The notes: generated by a model from the letters alone, not told the origin. A stretch of DNA of 64,000 nucleotides from Tubulanus polymorphus (GCF_964204645.1 NC_134025.1:23156001-23220000); one strand, 5' to 3'. Positions 15,101 through 27,937 are shown, numbered from the stretch's first letter. A program made the numbers and translations.

Positions 15101-18100
15101 TAGTCAAGGCCAGTCGCCGCCGGAAAAGTCGTCCAATAATAACAATAACGTTAACCGCAAACGAAGGAACAGTTCACCGACTGGATCTACTGGTTCGAAC
15201 ACGAGTAAATCATCCCGATCAAAAATCGTTCGTACGAAATCTCCATCTCCGATACGATCTCCGTCGCAGTGTCCGTTATCTCCGCGCGCGTGCCAGTTAG
15301 AGGTGTGCGGCGACGTAGAACGCGCTCAAGACATCGTCAAAAACGACAATTGCGTTCACGAGGCGATCATCGAACGCGTCGAAAATCAGTGCTCGCCGCG
15401 ATTCTCCGGACCGAATCCTGTCCGCGTGGATAGCGCCGCGTCGCGTAAAGACAACGACGCGAATGAGAGCGACGAAACGAGCGACTCGCAATCCGAACGA
15501 GTTGACGAAAAAAACGTTCACACGGCAGCTAACCAGTGCACGAATCAAAGCGAAAACTTCGATGAAGCCGAAAAGACTGTTTCTGTGATTCATCAGAGCA
15601 ACGAACCCGTCGAACAGGGTAAGGCGGATATTATTACGAAAGAAATCCTAACAAACAAAGAATCTCGTCAACCCGAATATCCCGTGAACGGCGACGCAAA
15701 GAAACCGGTTCTTGAATCGCAGTCGTGCGCCATTCGGAAGACCGCGCTCGGCGTTTCGTCGGCGAAAAAACTGGAAAGTGATCTCTTATCGAAGCTCGAC
15801 GAAAAAGATCGGGCATTGGAGAACGTTCTCGAAAAAGTCAGTCCGAAGTCGGAGAAAAGAGTAATCGTCAATGGCTTAAATCATATGGAAAACGGCGATT
15901 GTCGTCATCACATCACTGCTGAAGAGAAAATCCTGCCATGTTCAAAAATCGATCATCAAAAATTGCTTATAAAGCAGAACTATCTGAATGAGATTCCGGA
16001 GGATAACTGCAATTCCAAAGTTATCGTACGAACTAATGGCCCAATTGTGGCTAACGGTTATCTAAGCGGTAGTGATAGCGATGAGGTGGACGGCGGCTTA
16101 CCGGACTCGAACGGCGTCGATGACGACCGAAAACCGGCCGATTTAGATAAAAACCATTCAAATTTACCGCAAGACGCGTCTTGTGTAAATAGCAACGCCG
16201 ATAACGATTTCATTTCCGAAACGAAACGCGTTTCGAGCGATAAAGGTGTAAACGATACAACGGACAACAACGGTGCAATACAGGGTGTTCCCGACGCGGC
16301 GGCGGCGAACGTTAACAAGGAAACGTGTTCTTTACGATCGGACGAATGCGCGAATATAAACGGCGAAAGCTTGCTCGACAGCTGCTCCGAGGACTACATG
16401 GAAATAGATGAAATAGTGGAAGAGGCCGCTGAAGGTGCACAATGCTACGACAATCCCGGTGCCGCGTCGGCGGCGGATGCTTCAACGACGAAACAATCAA
16501 CCATCACCACAACCACGAGTCCATCCAACGAGGAGAATTCCACCGGCACGTCCGCGTTATCGTCGTCGGCGGATGTAGATCCGACTCGAGTGATACAGTC
16601 GAGCGACGTCGCGTCGTCGTGCGCGAGTTCCGAATGTGCGTCTGATTCGGTGAGCGATTCAAATCCGCCGTCGTCGTCGGTAAGCGATAACATTCAGTTG
16701 ACCAACTCCGTGAACATTCCGCTGACGAGCGTCATTAATAATTTGGACCAAATAGAACCGGATGGCGTCGCCGGTAAAAAGCCCGACAAGGTGGCTCCCG
16801 GTAAGGGCAAAAAGTCGACGAAAATTGTGCGTAGTCGCGAGAACAGTATTGAGTCGCGTAGATCTTCAACTCAAAGTGTTTCCAGTAGCGCGGGACCTGA
16901 GTATGTCTGCGAATGGAATGGCTGTAAAAAGTAAGTCCCGACGAAAACGTTGCTTCGCTGTTTTAGAAATATTCTAGAAATTTAGCATTCTGTATTTCAA
17001 TTTTGCTTTGACTTTGGGAACAATTTGTTTTGACATGACCCTTTGAATTTAAAATTTTCTTGGGGCAAAATATGAACTCGAAATAAATTCTTTTGAGGAT
17101 ATCTTGAAAGATGCACAATGCATGATAGCTGTACATAAACTGTGGGAACTAACTGGTTGTAATAAGTGCACTTGTAATTGAATACGTCTTTCATTTTAGA
17201 TGTTTTGAGTCTGCTAAACAAGTATTCCTTCATGCGTTCAAAACTCATTTGCACATATATCCTGGTGGTTTATGTCTGTGGGAAAGTTGTGATAAATTAA
17301 GACGGCAAAAGTATTCTCTCATAACCCACGTGCAGGTAAGAAGAGATCTCTTTTCGACAATCTTGAGCCCTGTATTTGGCAATTAGTTTAAGATGATTCA
17401 GGCTGCACATTTGTATTAATTTCAGGATCGGCACTGTACCGAACAAGCATTGAAAGCTGCAGCTCTAAGACGACAACAGATTCACCAGTCAGGAGCTGCA
17501 CCAGTAGCACAGACTAGTCCGGCCCCACCGATGCCGCCTCCTGTTTATCCCCCGGACGCCGCTCTACAAGCGATCAAGCGTTTCACGGCAAAACCTCCGT
17601 TTCAAGAATTTGTCGTAAGTTGACGCCAATTTTCCGTCGATGAACTGTTTATCATCAGATCTGTAAGAATTTCTTTTTTTCCCGACAGGACACGAAAGAA
17701 GGCCCGGTGACTAAACACATTCGACTCACTTCTTCGTTGATATTACGAAATTTAGCCAGGTTTTCCGCTCACGGCAGAAGGTAGGTAATCGCGATTCAGA
17801 AACAAAACGAACAATTTGTGAATCTCTAAAGACATAAACATTCAAAGACATGTAAAAAGTACAAATAAACCTGTTTGCCGATTTGGTTTCCCATTGGCTC
17901 CTATGTCACACACTACAATTCTAGAACCATTTGATATCGAAGATCAAGTATTAAAAGCGAGATTTGATGAACTGCATCAGAAACCACTGGCATAGTGGAT
18001 GTTTCGCACAGATATTTTTGCAGCATTGGCACCGAATTTCCGATTGTACTTTTTTAACATGTTAATTTTATGAAAGTGTTACAAATTGAAAATCGCTGTA

Positions 18101-18336
18101 CATAATATCTACTAGGGCAGGAGTCTCACTATGCCATTCGATATGAACTTTTGTCGGGACCATGGAAATCATCTCGAGCATTTAGTCTAATTTTCCACGG
18201 ATGGCATCATATCATATATTTTCGTTGCAGTTTGATAAAAAGACATGAACATCATTTGACATTGGTTGCTTTAAGCGGTGTAGAATCATCGACCGCTATT
18301 AGTAACTGTTTATGGGAATTACATCAGCATCATTGA
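196..18336 (+). CDS. ARID2: ARID2 (BAF200), PBAF chromatin-remodelling subunit, 20 coding exons
   Basis: This is the DNA-binding subunit that defines the PBAF form of SWI/SNF; it acts in the nucleus. Exons: 196-287, 707-800, 1775-1872, 6200-6354, 7041-7259, 8384-8520, 10276-10342, 10857-10951, 11033-11109, 11439-11617, 11704-11913, 12818-13018, 13487-13568, 13657-13791, 13900-14015, 14509-16930, 17200-17335, 17426-17614, 17689-17780, 18231-18336. All junctions are GT-AG and phases agree, giving 4902 nt or about 1633 residues (human about 1835). Domains in order: ARID (about 15-105, with [15 protein letters not shown]); an armadillo-like region with [12 protein letters not shown] and IEGQRVLQ; an RFX-type winged helix (about 560-645); a Ser/Pro-rich then acidic linker encoded by the 2.4-kb exon; and two C2H2 fingers (about 1453-1510) that span exons 16-18. 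The C-terminal KRHEHHL block matches vertebrate ARID2. The linker is the least conserved part. Start: the first ATG in frame, just upstream of the ARID. Confidence 0.95.
3553..3750 (+). repeat. Three degenerate tandem units in ARID2 intron 3
   Basis: Three imperfect units of about 60-75 bp follow one another. Each carries a core like GAAACGTTGAATAAACTA, and the first two are followed by a CAAGGAATACTG block. The second unit contains the palindrome TAGGCCTA. No coding potential is seen. The 4.3-kb intron around it (1873-6199) holds nothing else I can assign except the entries listed separately. Confidence 0.6.
5315..6022 (-). other. Two unidentified antisense ORFs inside ARID2 intron 3
   Basis: On the minus strand there is a 140-codon ORF (6022-5600) and, just beyond it, a 72-codon ORF (5533-5315). 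The region is richer in CpG than the surrounding intron. The larger ORF has a hydrophobic stretch (about residues 39-50) followed by a charged, Ser-rich tail. Its first codons lie inside the hairpin repeat at 5992-6104, which argues against that start. A TATATAAG sequence lies between the two ORFs. I recognise no family. This may be a relic of a nested gene or a chance pair of ORFs; I lean toward chance. Confidence 0.15.
5992..6104. mobile_element. Short hairpin (MITE-like) repeat, copy A
   Basis: The two ends are inverted: CAGTTTTATAGACT at the left pairs with AGTCTATAAAACTG at the right, and the inner parts also pair imperfectly. A related copy sits at 47571-47690 and shares the left edge CCTGGGGCCAGTTT and an inner stretch like TTAAAGTTAATA-CAGTCTATAAAAC. 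Two dispersed copies in non-homologous introns point to a non-autonomous element rather than a local duplication. Confidence 0.65.
7474..7627. mobile_element. MITE-like element with about 27-bp terminal inverted repeats
   Basis: The left end (7474-7500) and right end (7601-7627) are near-perfect inverted repeats built on TTCATTTATTACGTACGCAT, with about two mismatches. The roughly 100-bp interior has no ORF and includes a C-rich run near 7582-7598. Size and structure fit a miniature inverted-repeat transposable element in ARID2 intron 5. I cannot assign a superfamily, and no target-site duplication is obvious. Confidence 0.75.
13160..13275 (+). repeat. Low-complexity CCCTCAAATT-type repeats in ARID2 intron 12
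   Basis: The motif CCTCAAAT(T/C) and close variants recur about five times in roughly 100 bp, mixed with GGCCCCT blocks. It lies between exons 12 and 13 and has no coding potential. Confidence 0.4.
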
Positions 18337-20320
18337 TCGCGCGCAAGCGTGCTTGCATTCGTCATCATCATCGACGTCATCATAATCCAGTGTTGTTTTA
18401 TGTACATGTGTGTGTATATATATTTATAATAAGTATGGAAAGTGTCCTGGAATGTCGTTGTGATGGTGGATTTGATGAATTCCGTAGTTTTGGAAATCGC
18501 AACGGAGTATTTAGCGAACATACATGACAATGTTGGAGCTGTATTGGACGACAGTCTTGTAATCGTTTGTTTACGAAAATGTGGATTATATTGTACAGCC
18601 GATTGATTCAAGATGGCCACAAACGTTTACTTAACTGGCATGCTGGATATGCTAGTTTCGTTCGTCGTCGTACTAAAAAATGATTTTGGTAACTTAAGTG
18701 AGAAAAATGGTGCGTTGGCAGATATTCGATGAATTTCTATATACTTCTGAAAAAATATTTGATTACTTATAACTTAAAATGGTCTGTTTAGTTATTCATG
18801 TATGAAATTACGAATAATTGTTTCTCGGTGAAGTACCTTTTACAGTTTTTGAAAAGCTCCTACTGATGACTTGTGTGTACTGAAAAGACTGATGAATTGA
18901 CTGCAATCTGGATTCCAATTGCAAGAAATTGACTCATAGCCATGGGGATTTTTGTACTTGATTTATTTATGTTGTTATAACTTATTTTAATTGGGCATTC
19001 TCAGATTGGTCATTTACAAATTTTCGCTGACATCAAAGGGTAAAGCTTGTCTGTAGTCTTGTAGAATCAAACTCCTCTGATGCAGTTTTTACGGCACTCT
19101 TTTTCAAGTTTGTAGACCATTCGGCATTTTATTGTATCAATGAAGTAAATTTGAATATCCTGAAACATAGATTCAACCTCAAATAATAACTGGATCTCAG
19201 TGCTTTGATCTTGTACCAAAACGTTTTTGGTCCTCGAATTTTATGATATGATATATTAATTATATTCGTCGGGCTAGACCTGTACTACCGGTAGTACCTG
19301 TATCATCTGTGCAAATCGATGTAACATTTTGCTGTTGCCTTTTGAGAATTATATTATATAGCATTTATTATTTTGTCTCTTTAATTAATGTTTTCTATGA
19401 TTCAAAATATGATTAGATTTCTGTTCATTGTCATCTTGATTATGATTATTATTATCATTATTATTAGTACTATGATTATCATTATTATTTATCATTTTGT
19501 ATTTATATCTAGTAGTACATCTACAAGAGCTTTTATAAGGGGGATTTATGTACTGAACCGAGAAGAATTGTACAAAATTTGCTCTAAATTGAAATTGATT
19601 GTAAAAATGTACAAAGCGTTTTTCTAATGGCTTGTACAGAATTGCATTACCAGTGTGCGGGATAGGGCATGCGCATTGAATCAAAATGGGAACTGGGAGG
19701 GATTTTGTCGCTGTACATGCGTGAACCGTTCGTTCGAAAGCCATGTAGACTCCGATTTACGGGAAAGTAAACATTGCGTTCGAATTTCAATTCGTGAATT
19801 CACACGATATGAATCTGTTCTAGTTGACACGGTAACGAAGGGTCTACCGATGTATTATGTGAAAGTTGTGAATATTTGTAAAACTAAATTGTCACATTCG
19901 TAGTTGCCGAGACATTTTCATCTTTCATATTTCGTGATTGTGAACATCATTTAGTAAATGTGGGTAAATAGGGGTTACTACTACATGCAGTATATTTATA
20001 GTTGGAAATAATATATAGATTTGATCATTTGTATATGTTTGCCGCACCTTATGTTTGTGTTTTCATAGCTATTGAGCATGTTTTCTGTTTTTTAAGTCAT
20101 TAAACTGTAAATATTATATACATATATCTGTATAAATATGAATATAATTATAAGAATTGTTTGTAAATATCCTATCATTTCATGGATATTTTCATTGTCA
20201 CAAATATATCTCCGCTAAGCATACCGACTCATTCCATACAGGTCAGAGCGATGGCACGGTGCAGGAATGAGAATGCCACATGATGATATTACTTAATTGA
20301 ATAAAAGTTGTCGAAAAAAA
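18337..20320 (+). other. ARID2: ARID2 3' UTR with polyadenylation signal
   Basis: The last exon continues past the TGA (18334-18336) through an AT-rich stretch with no splice signals or long ORFs. A canonical AATAAA lies at 20300-20305 in an A-rich context, so the transcript probably ends close to 20320, just before the ATC microsatellite. Earlier weak signals exist, so shorter 3' ends are possible. Confidence 0.55.
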
Positions 20321-20332
20321 GAATGATACGTA

Positions 20333-20376
20333 CATCATCATCATCATCATCATCTTTCATCATCATCTTTCATCTG
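20333..20376 (+). repeat. ATC trinucleotide microsatellite
   Basis: A run of ATC units with two CTTT interruptions lies just past the inferred ARID2 polyadenylation site. It is non-coding. Confidence 0.85.
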
Positions 20377-21130
20377 GATGACAGTGATTGAAAGATCAAT
20401 GGAGACAATATAACAAAAAAGAGATGATAGCATTTATAGTTTTCTACGCGAAAACAATTCATCAATGTTCATGAATGACTATTGTGAATTTTAGAGTTAT
20501 ATTTAAAAATAAACTATTAAGTATGCAAAAATTGTTTTGGTTGAATCAATGCTAGTATCCATAGATCTGTCGCTCGGAACTACCATTTCAGGACATACAA
20601 ACAGGGATGAAACTTCAATGGAAGATATAATAGCCCTCTGACTTTTGGGTCCAAGAAAAGTATGTGGTACTACTGAGAGAGGCAAATCCAAGGTTGGAAT
20701 ACAAATTTCTTTACGAAAGAGAAGGAAAAGTCGTGACGATGAATATTCATTTGACATTAGCAATTATCTGACTACGCAAGGTTTTCTGTATTAGCTGCTT
20801 CGATCAGAGAAAACAGGTAATACACAAATTCTAGGGTCTATACAGAGCTAACCCTAGATTTTACTATCCTCTGGCTTAACAGATGACTTCTTAGTGGCAA
20901 TTGGATTAGTACCTGGACACAATCGTTCACAAGAAAAACCAACTGATGTGTTCACCCAACAATCCTTCAAGGTTTATTCGACCCTCGGAGTAGACACTAA
21001 CCCCATGTATAGCCTTTATTAACACTTTTTGAAAGGGTTGTTGGAATGCCTGGTGTTTGTATGCCATGTCAATTAAAGTTTCTGGTGAAATCCAACACAC
21101 AAGAAGCCGGAAAGAATGAACATATTTAAA
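20377..21130. other. Intergenic spacer between convergent ARID2 and RAB3IP
   Basis: No exon with splice consensus and family similarity is visible on either strand. The ORF on the minus strand near 20503-20763 is short and unlike any protein I know. The stretch probably separates the two 3' ends. Confidence 0.4.
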
Positions 21131-21140
21131 ACTTATAGAA

Positions 21141-23259
21141 TTTATTAGTTTTACTCATCCATATATATATTATAACACATGTCATTCAAATCTACTGGTA
21201 CATCTTAGAGCAGCATAATTCCATGTGTGTTTACAAATAAATGATTCTAAAATAAAATCGTGCTTTTTACGCAATAACAACTTATTCCATTACTCAGTGT
21301 AATTCAAATGAATTAAGAGACAAGTATCGAGGAGCAGTTTAAAAAATACACTATCACAACTTTCATTGCTAACAGCAGCCCATAGTCTAATGTAATTCTC
21401 AAATGTTGAGTAAAGATTTATTTGAAATACTGGTGATAGTTGACTAAATGGACTAACTGTTGGGTAATGGGTCTGGCTAGTTTCTTCACTGGAAAGTACA
21501 CAATAATAGACTTGAGCTATATAAGTATATATACATGTATTATGTCTACTTACATGAAGCATGTTAACATGAAAAGGTTTCATGTGGTGTGAGGTACATA
21601 ACTAATAATTGATATAATCACAGGTTGCTAATAACTTTTACAAAATGGAGATTAATGGAGGTGCTAAATTCTGCTGCGCATTCCATAGTTGGTAATATGC
21701 GACTAAAACTGAGTTGGTTGATTTTCAGCGGAAGAGGGTCTTGCTTGATGTAAGCTAATGAAATCATGCTACACTCGGGCAAGATAATATTTGTTATTGC
21801 TATTTGCTCGATAAACAACTTAAAATCTAACAATCCTCCAAATAAAAAATTGTGAATCTAAATACTTCATATTCCAGGTGAAGGGCAAGAACAAGATAAG
21901 GATAATAAAAGATCAGATCAAGATGTAAAAATCCTTCTACGCATGACAACAGTATTATTCTAGATACAATGTTATAGTGTTAGTAATCTCTACATACATT
22001 GATATACACAAATAACAATTGTTCTTTCAGTAAACATCTAAAATCGCATTGCTATAAGTAACATCGATGCTTTTCTTCATTCGGCTTTCTGATAAAAACC
22101 TGCCTAGAACTCACCTAGGGATTGTAAGCAACTTTATGACGAGAATGAGCATTCAATACCCTGGTTAATCTCATATAATGACTCTTCAGGCCTAGTAGTG
22201 GAACATGTACATATAGTTACACTAGTTTAACATCTGCATATGATCTGATCTACAATATACATGTACAGTACATGTATTACAATGTGCATAGAAAAATACA
22301 ACTATTACGAAATGTTAGAATCGATGATCGAATCTTCATACAGAATCAATGCAAATGGCCATTTTGAGGTATTCGTAACTCTGCAGATAATAATTTCTAA
22401 TCTAAACACAAATAATGAATAAATAAACGTATTGATTGTCTTCAAAAGAATTAAGTAAGTGAGATAGCTACATTGAAAAGAAGCCATGTTTACAATTTAC
22501 ACTTTTATGGATTTGATCATGTACGGATAAAAATATGATTACAACATATCAGCAAGTAAAACATAATATTCAGTAACACAACATTGCTACCGCAATATTG
22601 TTGGAAACTATGCATAATTTGAAGGGCAAGAGAAATCAGTTGTTCAGCAGTGCCCATTTGAGAATCTCGGATAAAAGGAGCCCCACTTCACAAAATCCCA
22701 ATAGGAGACAGCTGACAATAAAATGTGTAACCCGTTTTATGAAAGCACCAAAAAACATAAAACAATCTCTGTTATTGTTAATCGCGAGCTAAAATCAGAC
22801 ATCACTTCATAACATTATTTATTTCTACCTAACGTTATACCTGACACTTACCCCGGTAGTTATGATTCCTAGACAAATTTGATCATTATTTAACAGAACC
22901 TCATTGTGACTTACATCATTAGTGTTCCATAATTGCATAACAACAAGTATTTTCATTTTCGTGGAAATCTACGAATTAAGAGCCGAATCAAGTTACAGTG
23001 AGTTCCGAATTCAAACCCAAAACTAGTTCGGTTCCGACCCATAAGCCCCAAAGTAAAATTCAAACTTTGGAGAGAAACGTCGCTGAAAAAATTTTTGTGT
23101 CGAATCTAAGCCTTCATTCACTGTGAAGGCCAGGTCCTGTATAGTGATTAAGTATCATGCCTTTTCACTCACAGCCACTTGTGTTACTTTTGACGTTTTT
23201 TTAAAAATAATGTACAATGTTTTGATTTTTTTGTAATACCGAAAAAGTATTTTGAATCA
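21141..23259 (-). other. RAB3IP: Probable long 3' UTR of RAB3IP, with distal polyadenylation signal
   Basis: The RAB3IP stop codon is at 23260-23262. Downstream on the minus strand the sequence is AT-rich and lacks recognisable exons. An AATAAA on the minus strand lies at 21141-21146 and would allow a UTR of about 2.1 kb. The true end could be nearer the stop codon, because other A-rich candidates occur within the stretch. Confidence 0.35.
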
Positions 23260-26200
23260 TCAAAGCACACTGAGACGCGCTAATGCAATTTCTTTCCGGA
23301 GACGAATAATTTCCCAATAGATTTCATTATCTGAAAAATAGAAAACGAGAAAGGAGTGATTTTTAGAGTGGTAGATCATGATAATAATAAATACAACAAA
23401 CAGCAAAGCAGCATTAAAAGGTTTTCTGCCTTGCTGGTTTTCTGTGCCTATTACAAAGTACCGGCAATCTAAATACACCAGTGACTTAAGGTTAAGAGAT
23501 ATTTAAGTCAACATTTATGTCCTGTAAATCAGCAGACACAGGTACACACAATACAAATGGTTGTTAAAATTGTGAAATTTAGAGGCTTAAAAAGTGACTT
23601 AACGCTGAGGGTCTGATCCAAATCAATCAGCTGTCTTCAGAGTTGGAACCTCCAAAATCAAAAGGGCTCTTCACTGCATGATCTGACGTATGTCATAAAA
23701 TAATTTCTTTCAAATGGTTCCATTGGTTCAGCCTTTATCTTGCTCACACAGTCGGAAGGTAAAGTACCCCCTTTCACTCCACGGGCAATGGAGGACAATT
23801 GAATCCACATTCCTACTTACCTTCACTTTTGACTAATCCTTGTTGTATATAACGGATGTATGTGTAAAAATTACAAACTGCAGCAATCTGAAAAAATTGA
23901 CGTAGTTACATTGTATACGATACATGAATGAAACACGGTCGAAATTTCTAAGACGGTATCAATTCGGTTAGATGATAGCACAGGTTTGAAATCTTCACCG
24001 GCAATACTGACCCTATTCCTTGCTAATTGACAAATGAAATGCCAAGGACCGGTATCGCAAAGTCGAATTCTATGTTGACACGAACGATTCGTTTCCATTA
24101 AAGAACACTTCCTGGAAAATTGCAAAGATACGCTGCTCTTAGTCGACAGCAAATATACTCAAGTTGCACAAGGAAAAACAACACTTGCACATGTGCGATG
24201 CAATCGGAGTATTACGACAGCTGCGGCACTTACCGGGGAAATGTATTTTTTCCAGGAATTAGTTCGATGCTTAGAGTATTGTTCTTCACTGTTTCTAAAA
24301 CTCCGGATGACAGCTAAAACAAAAACAAAACGAATACTACTTCAGATTGGTACCACCAGCATGCAATCTATCAACCAGTACAGATATACAGCATAACCTC
24401 GATTTTCAAATGTAGTATTTGAATATCTAACTGCAGAAGTCTCAAATTTGGTGGGCTAATTACGAAATATCACAGCAACATTTTGAACTCACATCTTTAT
24501 TCACAAAACTAATACACGGCAAAACATCTTCTTGCAAGATTCGATGAAGGAACACGTGTTTGTGGTCTAAAGTTGGAGCACATTTCCAATTCAGAAATTC
24601 TTGCAAATACAACGGATCTGTCTGTGAGTCGAAAATGAAGAATGAATTAAACACGAATAGAGAACCGACTGATAGAGAACTAACGATAAATACCCACCTC
24701 TCCTCGAACGTTAGGTTTATCAGCAACAGTTTTCGGATTATTGATATCGATATCGATGACGTCGACAGCCATCGATTTGATATCGTGATGGGAAGTAGAG
24801 CGGCGGTGACCTTTCATAAATGATGCTTTATCTTTCTTCACGCTGTCGATCTGCGGGTGCAGATGTCGATTGGGCATACTGGGCGTACTCGTTATCACTA
24901 GAGCTTTCAAAGCGGTTACTTCCGCATCCAACACTTCAATCTACAATCAAAATACGACATTTCAATGGTAGGAGAACATAGCTGGCCAGCGCCTTACTGT
25001 ATTAACCGTCTCATAGGTTTCAGAGATACTCATGCAAGCATTACGCTTGCAGTCACCCCTGAGGTTTCTTCCAACCTGTGGCATCTTGAACCTACCCGAC
25101 CAAATCAGGTCCACGGTTCAAATACAGCTAGAAGTAACAAATAAAGCAGATGACTTGCACAACATACTGACATACTGGTATGTTTCAGCTAGTTCTGCTA
25201 GTCCACAAGGATGTGACAAGTGAGGTCATCACTGTAGAAATGCAGCTAGAAGTTACGAATAAAGCACATGTCTTGTTGGGTAAACTGACATGTGTTAGTG
25301 CTAGCCAAGGATGTGACAAGTGAGCTTGTCACTGTAGAAATGCAGGTAGAAGTCACGAATAAAGCAGATGTCAAGTGAGGTTGTCACAAAAAAGCCCAGT
25401 CTTTGCATCTCAGCCATACCTCACAAAAGCAAAGCAACACATTTCACATTCCTATACCAATATGAATACCGGTACCAGAAACCGTTACCTTTGTCCAGAG
25501 CTTACATTTGACTGTGAATACATGGTATGTAGACTAGATCATACCAGTTTAAGTATCAAATATACCTTAGCATTAGCTTCAGCGAGCAGTTTCTCTTGGT
25601 GCATTCTTTTAACGTTAGCATCTTGAACCATTCTATTCGCTTCCTGCAATTGATTGATTTGATTTTCATAGAAGATGATTTACATATGATAATCATTCCT
25701 GTTATCTGTGTACAGAGTTTCTAATTCATCATTAGAAAAAGAAAAGACAGTCATTGTTGGCTAAACTCTCTTAGAAATGGACTCACCTCAAAAAGACTAG
25801 CAGTAAGATCTTCCAGTTCTTTTTCCATCTGCACTTGAACCTGACTTAATTTTTCACACTCTGCATCTTTTAACTGCAAAGCCTACAATAACAAAAGATA
25901 ACAAATATCTTGCATTCATACAAACGACTTTCATGCAATTCATTCAATGGAATAGGAATCCAGTAAACACGAAGCTACTTTTCATAACATCTAATACAGG
26001 AAAATGAGGACCTTATCATGTCTCCAGAAAAACTTAGATTCACCTTCAGGGTTTATTTCTGACACAGTTTCGAATTCCTCACTCACCATATTTTAAGAAA
26101 ATTAAGATAAATTCTATTAGAATCTGAAAAGAAATCTAATATCACAGTCGTAATGCACACTATCTGTGCCTAATTAGTCGATCAATCCTCAATTGCCGCA

Positions 26201-26789
26201 GTCCTTATTCATTATTCGAATGAACTTACGTTTTGTGCTTTTATCAGTTCTTCCTTCAACCGTGTATAAGTTTGTTCACGTATTTCTAATAGAGATCCGC
26301 TTCTTCTCCGAACTTCAAATCTGCAATATCGATACATTTTTCGAAAGAGCTTAGAATTCGAGGATGTGATGATTCTCCGTAATCAAATTCGGCTCAAGGA
26401 ATTCGACCTGTCTATACTTACCCATCTTCCGCACCGCCGTTGACTAATGTAACCGAATTCTGACTAATCGACGTCGGATTTTTATCACTTTGAGAACGCA
26501 CGTGGATTCGCCTTCGCACGGTGTCCTCACTAGGATAACAAACATTTTTATCCACGTTATTGTCGTGAATTTGTTTCTGTAGCGCTTGTCGAAACTCATC
26601 TAAATCGTAACTGCACTGATTAATGCCCGCTATTTCAGCCCCGCCGGTCACTCCTTCGACCGCATCTGCCGTGCTCGTTAGAGTTTTTGGCGCCGTCGAA
26701 GCAAGAACAGAGCTCGATTTTTCGGAATCGGGTGTAGCTAAATCAATCTCTTGAAAACTGTCCGAAGGTTTTAATTCAGCCATATCCAT
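23260..26789 (-). CDS. RAB3IP: RAB3IP/RAB3IL1 (Rabin8), Sec2-domain Rab8 guanine nucleotide exchange factor
   Basis: Ten coding exons, in transcription order: 26789-26422, 26320-26230, 25882-25787, 25643-25566, 24940-24698, 24621-24493, 24313-24234, 24111-24012, 23887-23821, 23330-23260. Phases agree and the product is 440 residues (human RAB3IP about 476). Residues 1-122 are a poorly conserved acidic, Ser-rich head. About 130-235 is the Sec2 coiled coil, with [19 protein letters not shown] and [17 protein letters not shown], which binds and opens Rab8/Rab10. The C-terminal half has the family blocks [35 protein letters not shown] and [17 protein letters not shown] (about residues 249-255) fits the NDR-kinase site of mammalian Rabin8. 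In mammals the protein acts in membrane traffic to the primary cilium. Start: the first in-frame ATG of this exon; a non-coding upstream exon is likely but not located. It could equally be named RAB3IL1, since invertebrates usually carry one pre-duplication gene. Confidence 0.92.
25110..25395 (-). repeat. Imperfect tandem repeats of about 80-100 bp in a RAB3IP intron
   Basis: Three diverged units share GTGACAAGTGAG, CACTGTAGAAATGCAG and AATAAAGCA blocks. They lie in the intron between exons 4 and 5. They carry no splice-consistent ORF. Confidence 0.6.
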
Positions 26790-27780
26790 GAATCTTGAAT
26801 GCCCAAATCAAATAAATTGGCCAACTTCAACAATATTTAATAAACAGACTTCATAGAGCGGACAGCATGTGTGCGTGCATAAGATTCATTAGGGGGCGTA
26901 TTAAGCCTATTTTAGTGAGGTTGAGAAAGAGTCTCGATGGAAGAACAAGATTAATAGATTAAGATAGAGGTATTATTCAATAGGTCGCTAGTTTTTCCCT
27001 CTTATTGTTCTTCCGAAAAACTTCGATTGTCCTTCCTTCATAGTAGCATAAGTACTATTTACAAGCGTTTCTACAGTCCACATCAGCGTCAAATAGAACC
27101 AAAACACGGTTAGAAAGGAGAGAAATGGGTGGATATTCGATCATTTTGACAGTTTACAACAGTTGACACTAAATCGGATACGGTAGAATCATACATCTTT
27201 CTTCGCTATAAGCAGGCTAAATATTATTTACTAACTATAAGCAGGACATGGATTTAATTTTGTCTTCCAAAAATATATATCACTGCAGCGGGTATGTTCC
27301 ATCTCATTTCAATCATCCTCGAGTAAAGACACTAAGAAGCTGCATAATTAATCATGGTAATTTTTCGACATTTTCCAGCAGTAAAACCAGCGGTGATGCC
27401 AGTAAATGCATATCTAAAAGCAGGTTAAGGGCGAACGGTACCAGAGTCGGCGGGCGCCGGGCCCCTTGATCCTCGAACTATTCATTGACCCGATACGTCA
27501 AAAGTACTCTCAGTCCTTGGTTGTAGATAATTTGCTGAGATATCTTCTTTTAGCCATACGTACCGGTTCGGCGGCCCTGGTATGTCACGGCTGCCGAAAT
27601 TGGGACCGTGGAATCCCCTGATGAACGAAAAGACTACTTAAATACAAGATTGAACTTATGTACCGGTATATTAAGATTAGACCGTGAAGTGATCAATGAA
27701 ATGAAAGATACACAAGCCAGAGACAATAGATGACTATTGAAAATGAATTGAAGAAAATTCGGTATTCTTTTTTATTGATT
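26790..27780. other. RAB3IP upstream region and spacer to the CPT1 array
   Basis: The RAB3IP promoter and any 5' non-coding exon should lie here, since that gene runs leftward. I see no convincing TATA box or donor site. The right edge is the inferred 3' end of CPT1-like copy 1. ORFs in the stretch are short and unlike known proteins. Confidence 0.3.
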
Positions 27781-27786
27781 TCATAC
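27781..27786 (-). terminator. Polyadenylation signal of CPT1-like copy 1
   Basis: A canonical AATAAA (TTTATT on the plus strand) lies about 155 bp past the stop codon of copy 1. No other strong signal is closer. Confidence 0.6.
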
Positions 27787-27937
27787 CATACCACCATCCT
27801 AACACTATACATCACATAAAGCAAACATAAACTTAAGTGTAACCCGGTAAATGTTTTCAAAGCTTTAGTCCTCGATTTGGTGACAAACCCATCAATAATG
27901 TGTGTTGATTATTTTCAATGAATCTCAAATGTTCATA

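Noticed and set aside
15297-15593. Several ORFs antisense or out of frame to the large ARID2 exon
   Set aside because: They are shadows of the GC-richer 2.4-kb coding exon. The plus-strand frame joins the RFX and zinc-finger exons in phase.
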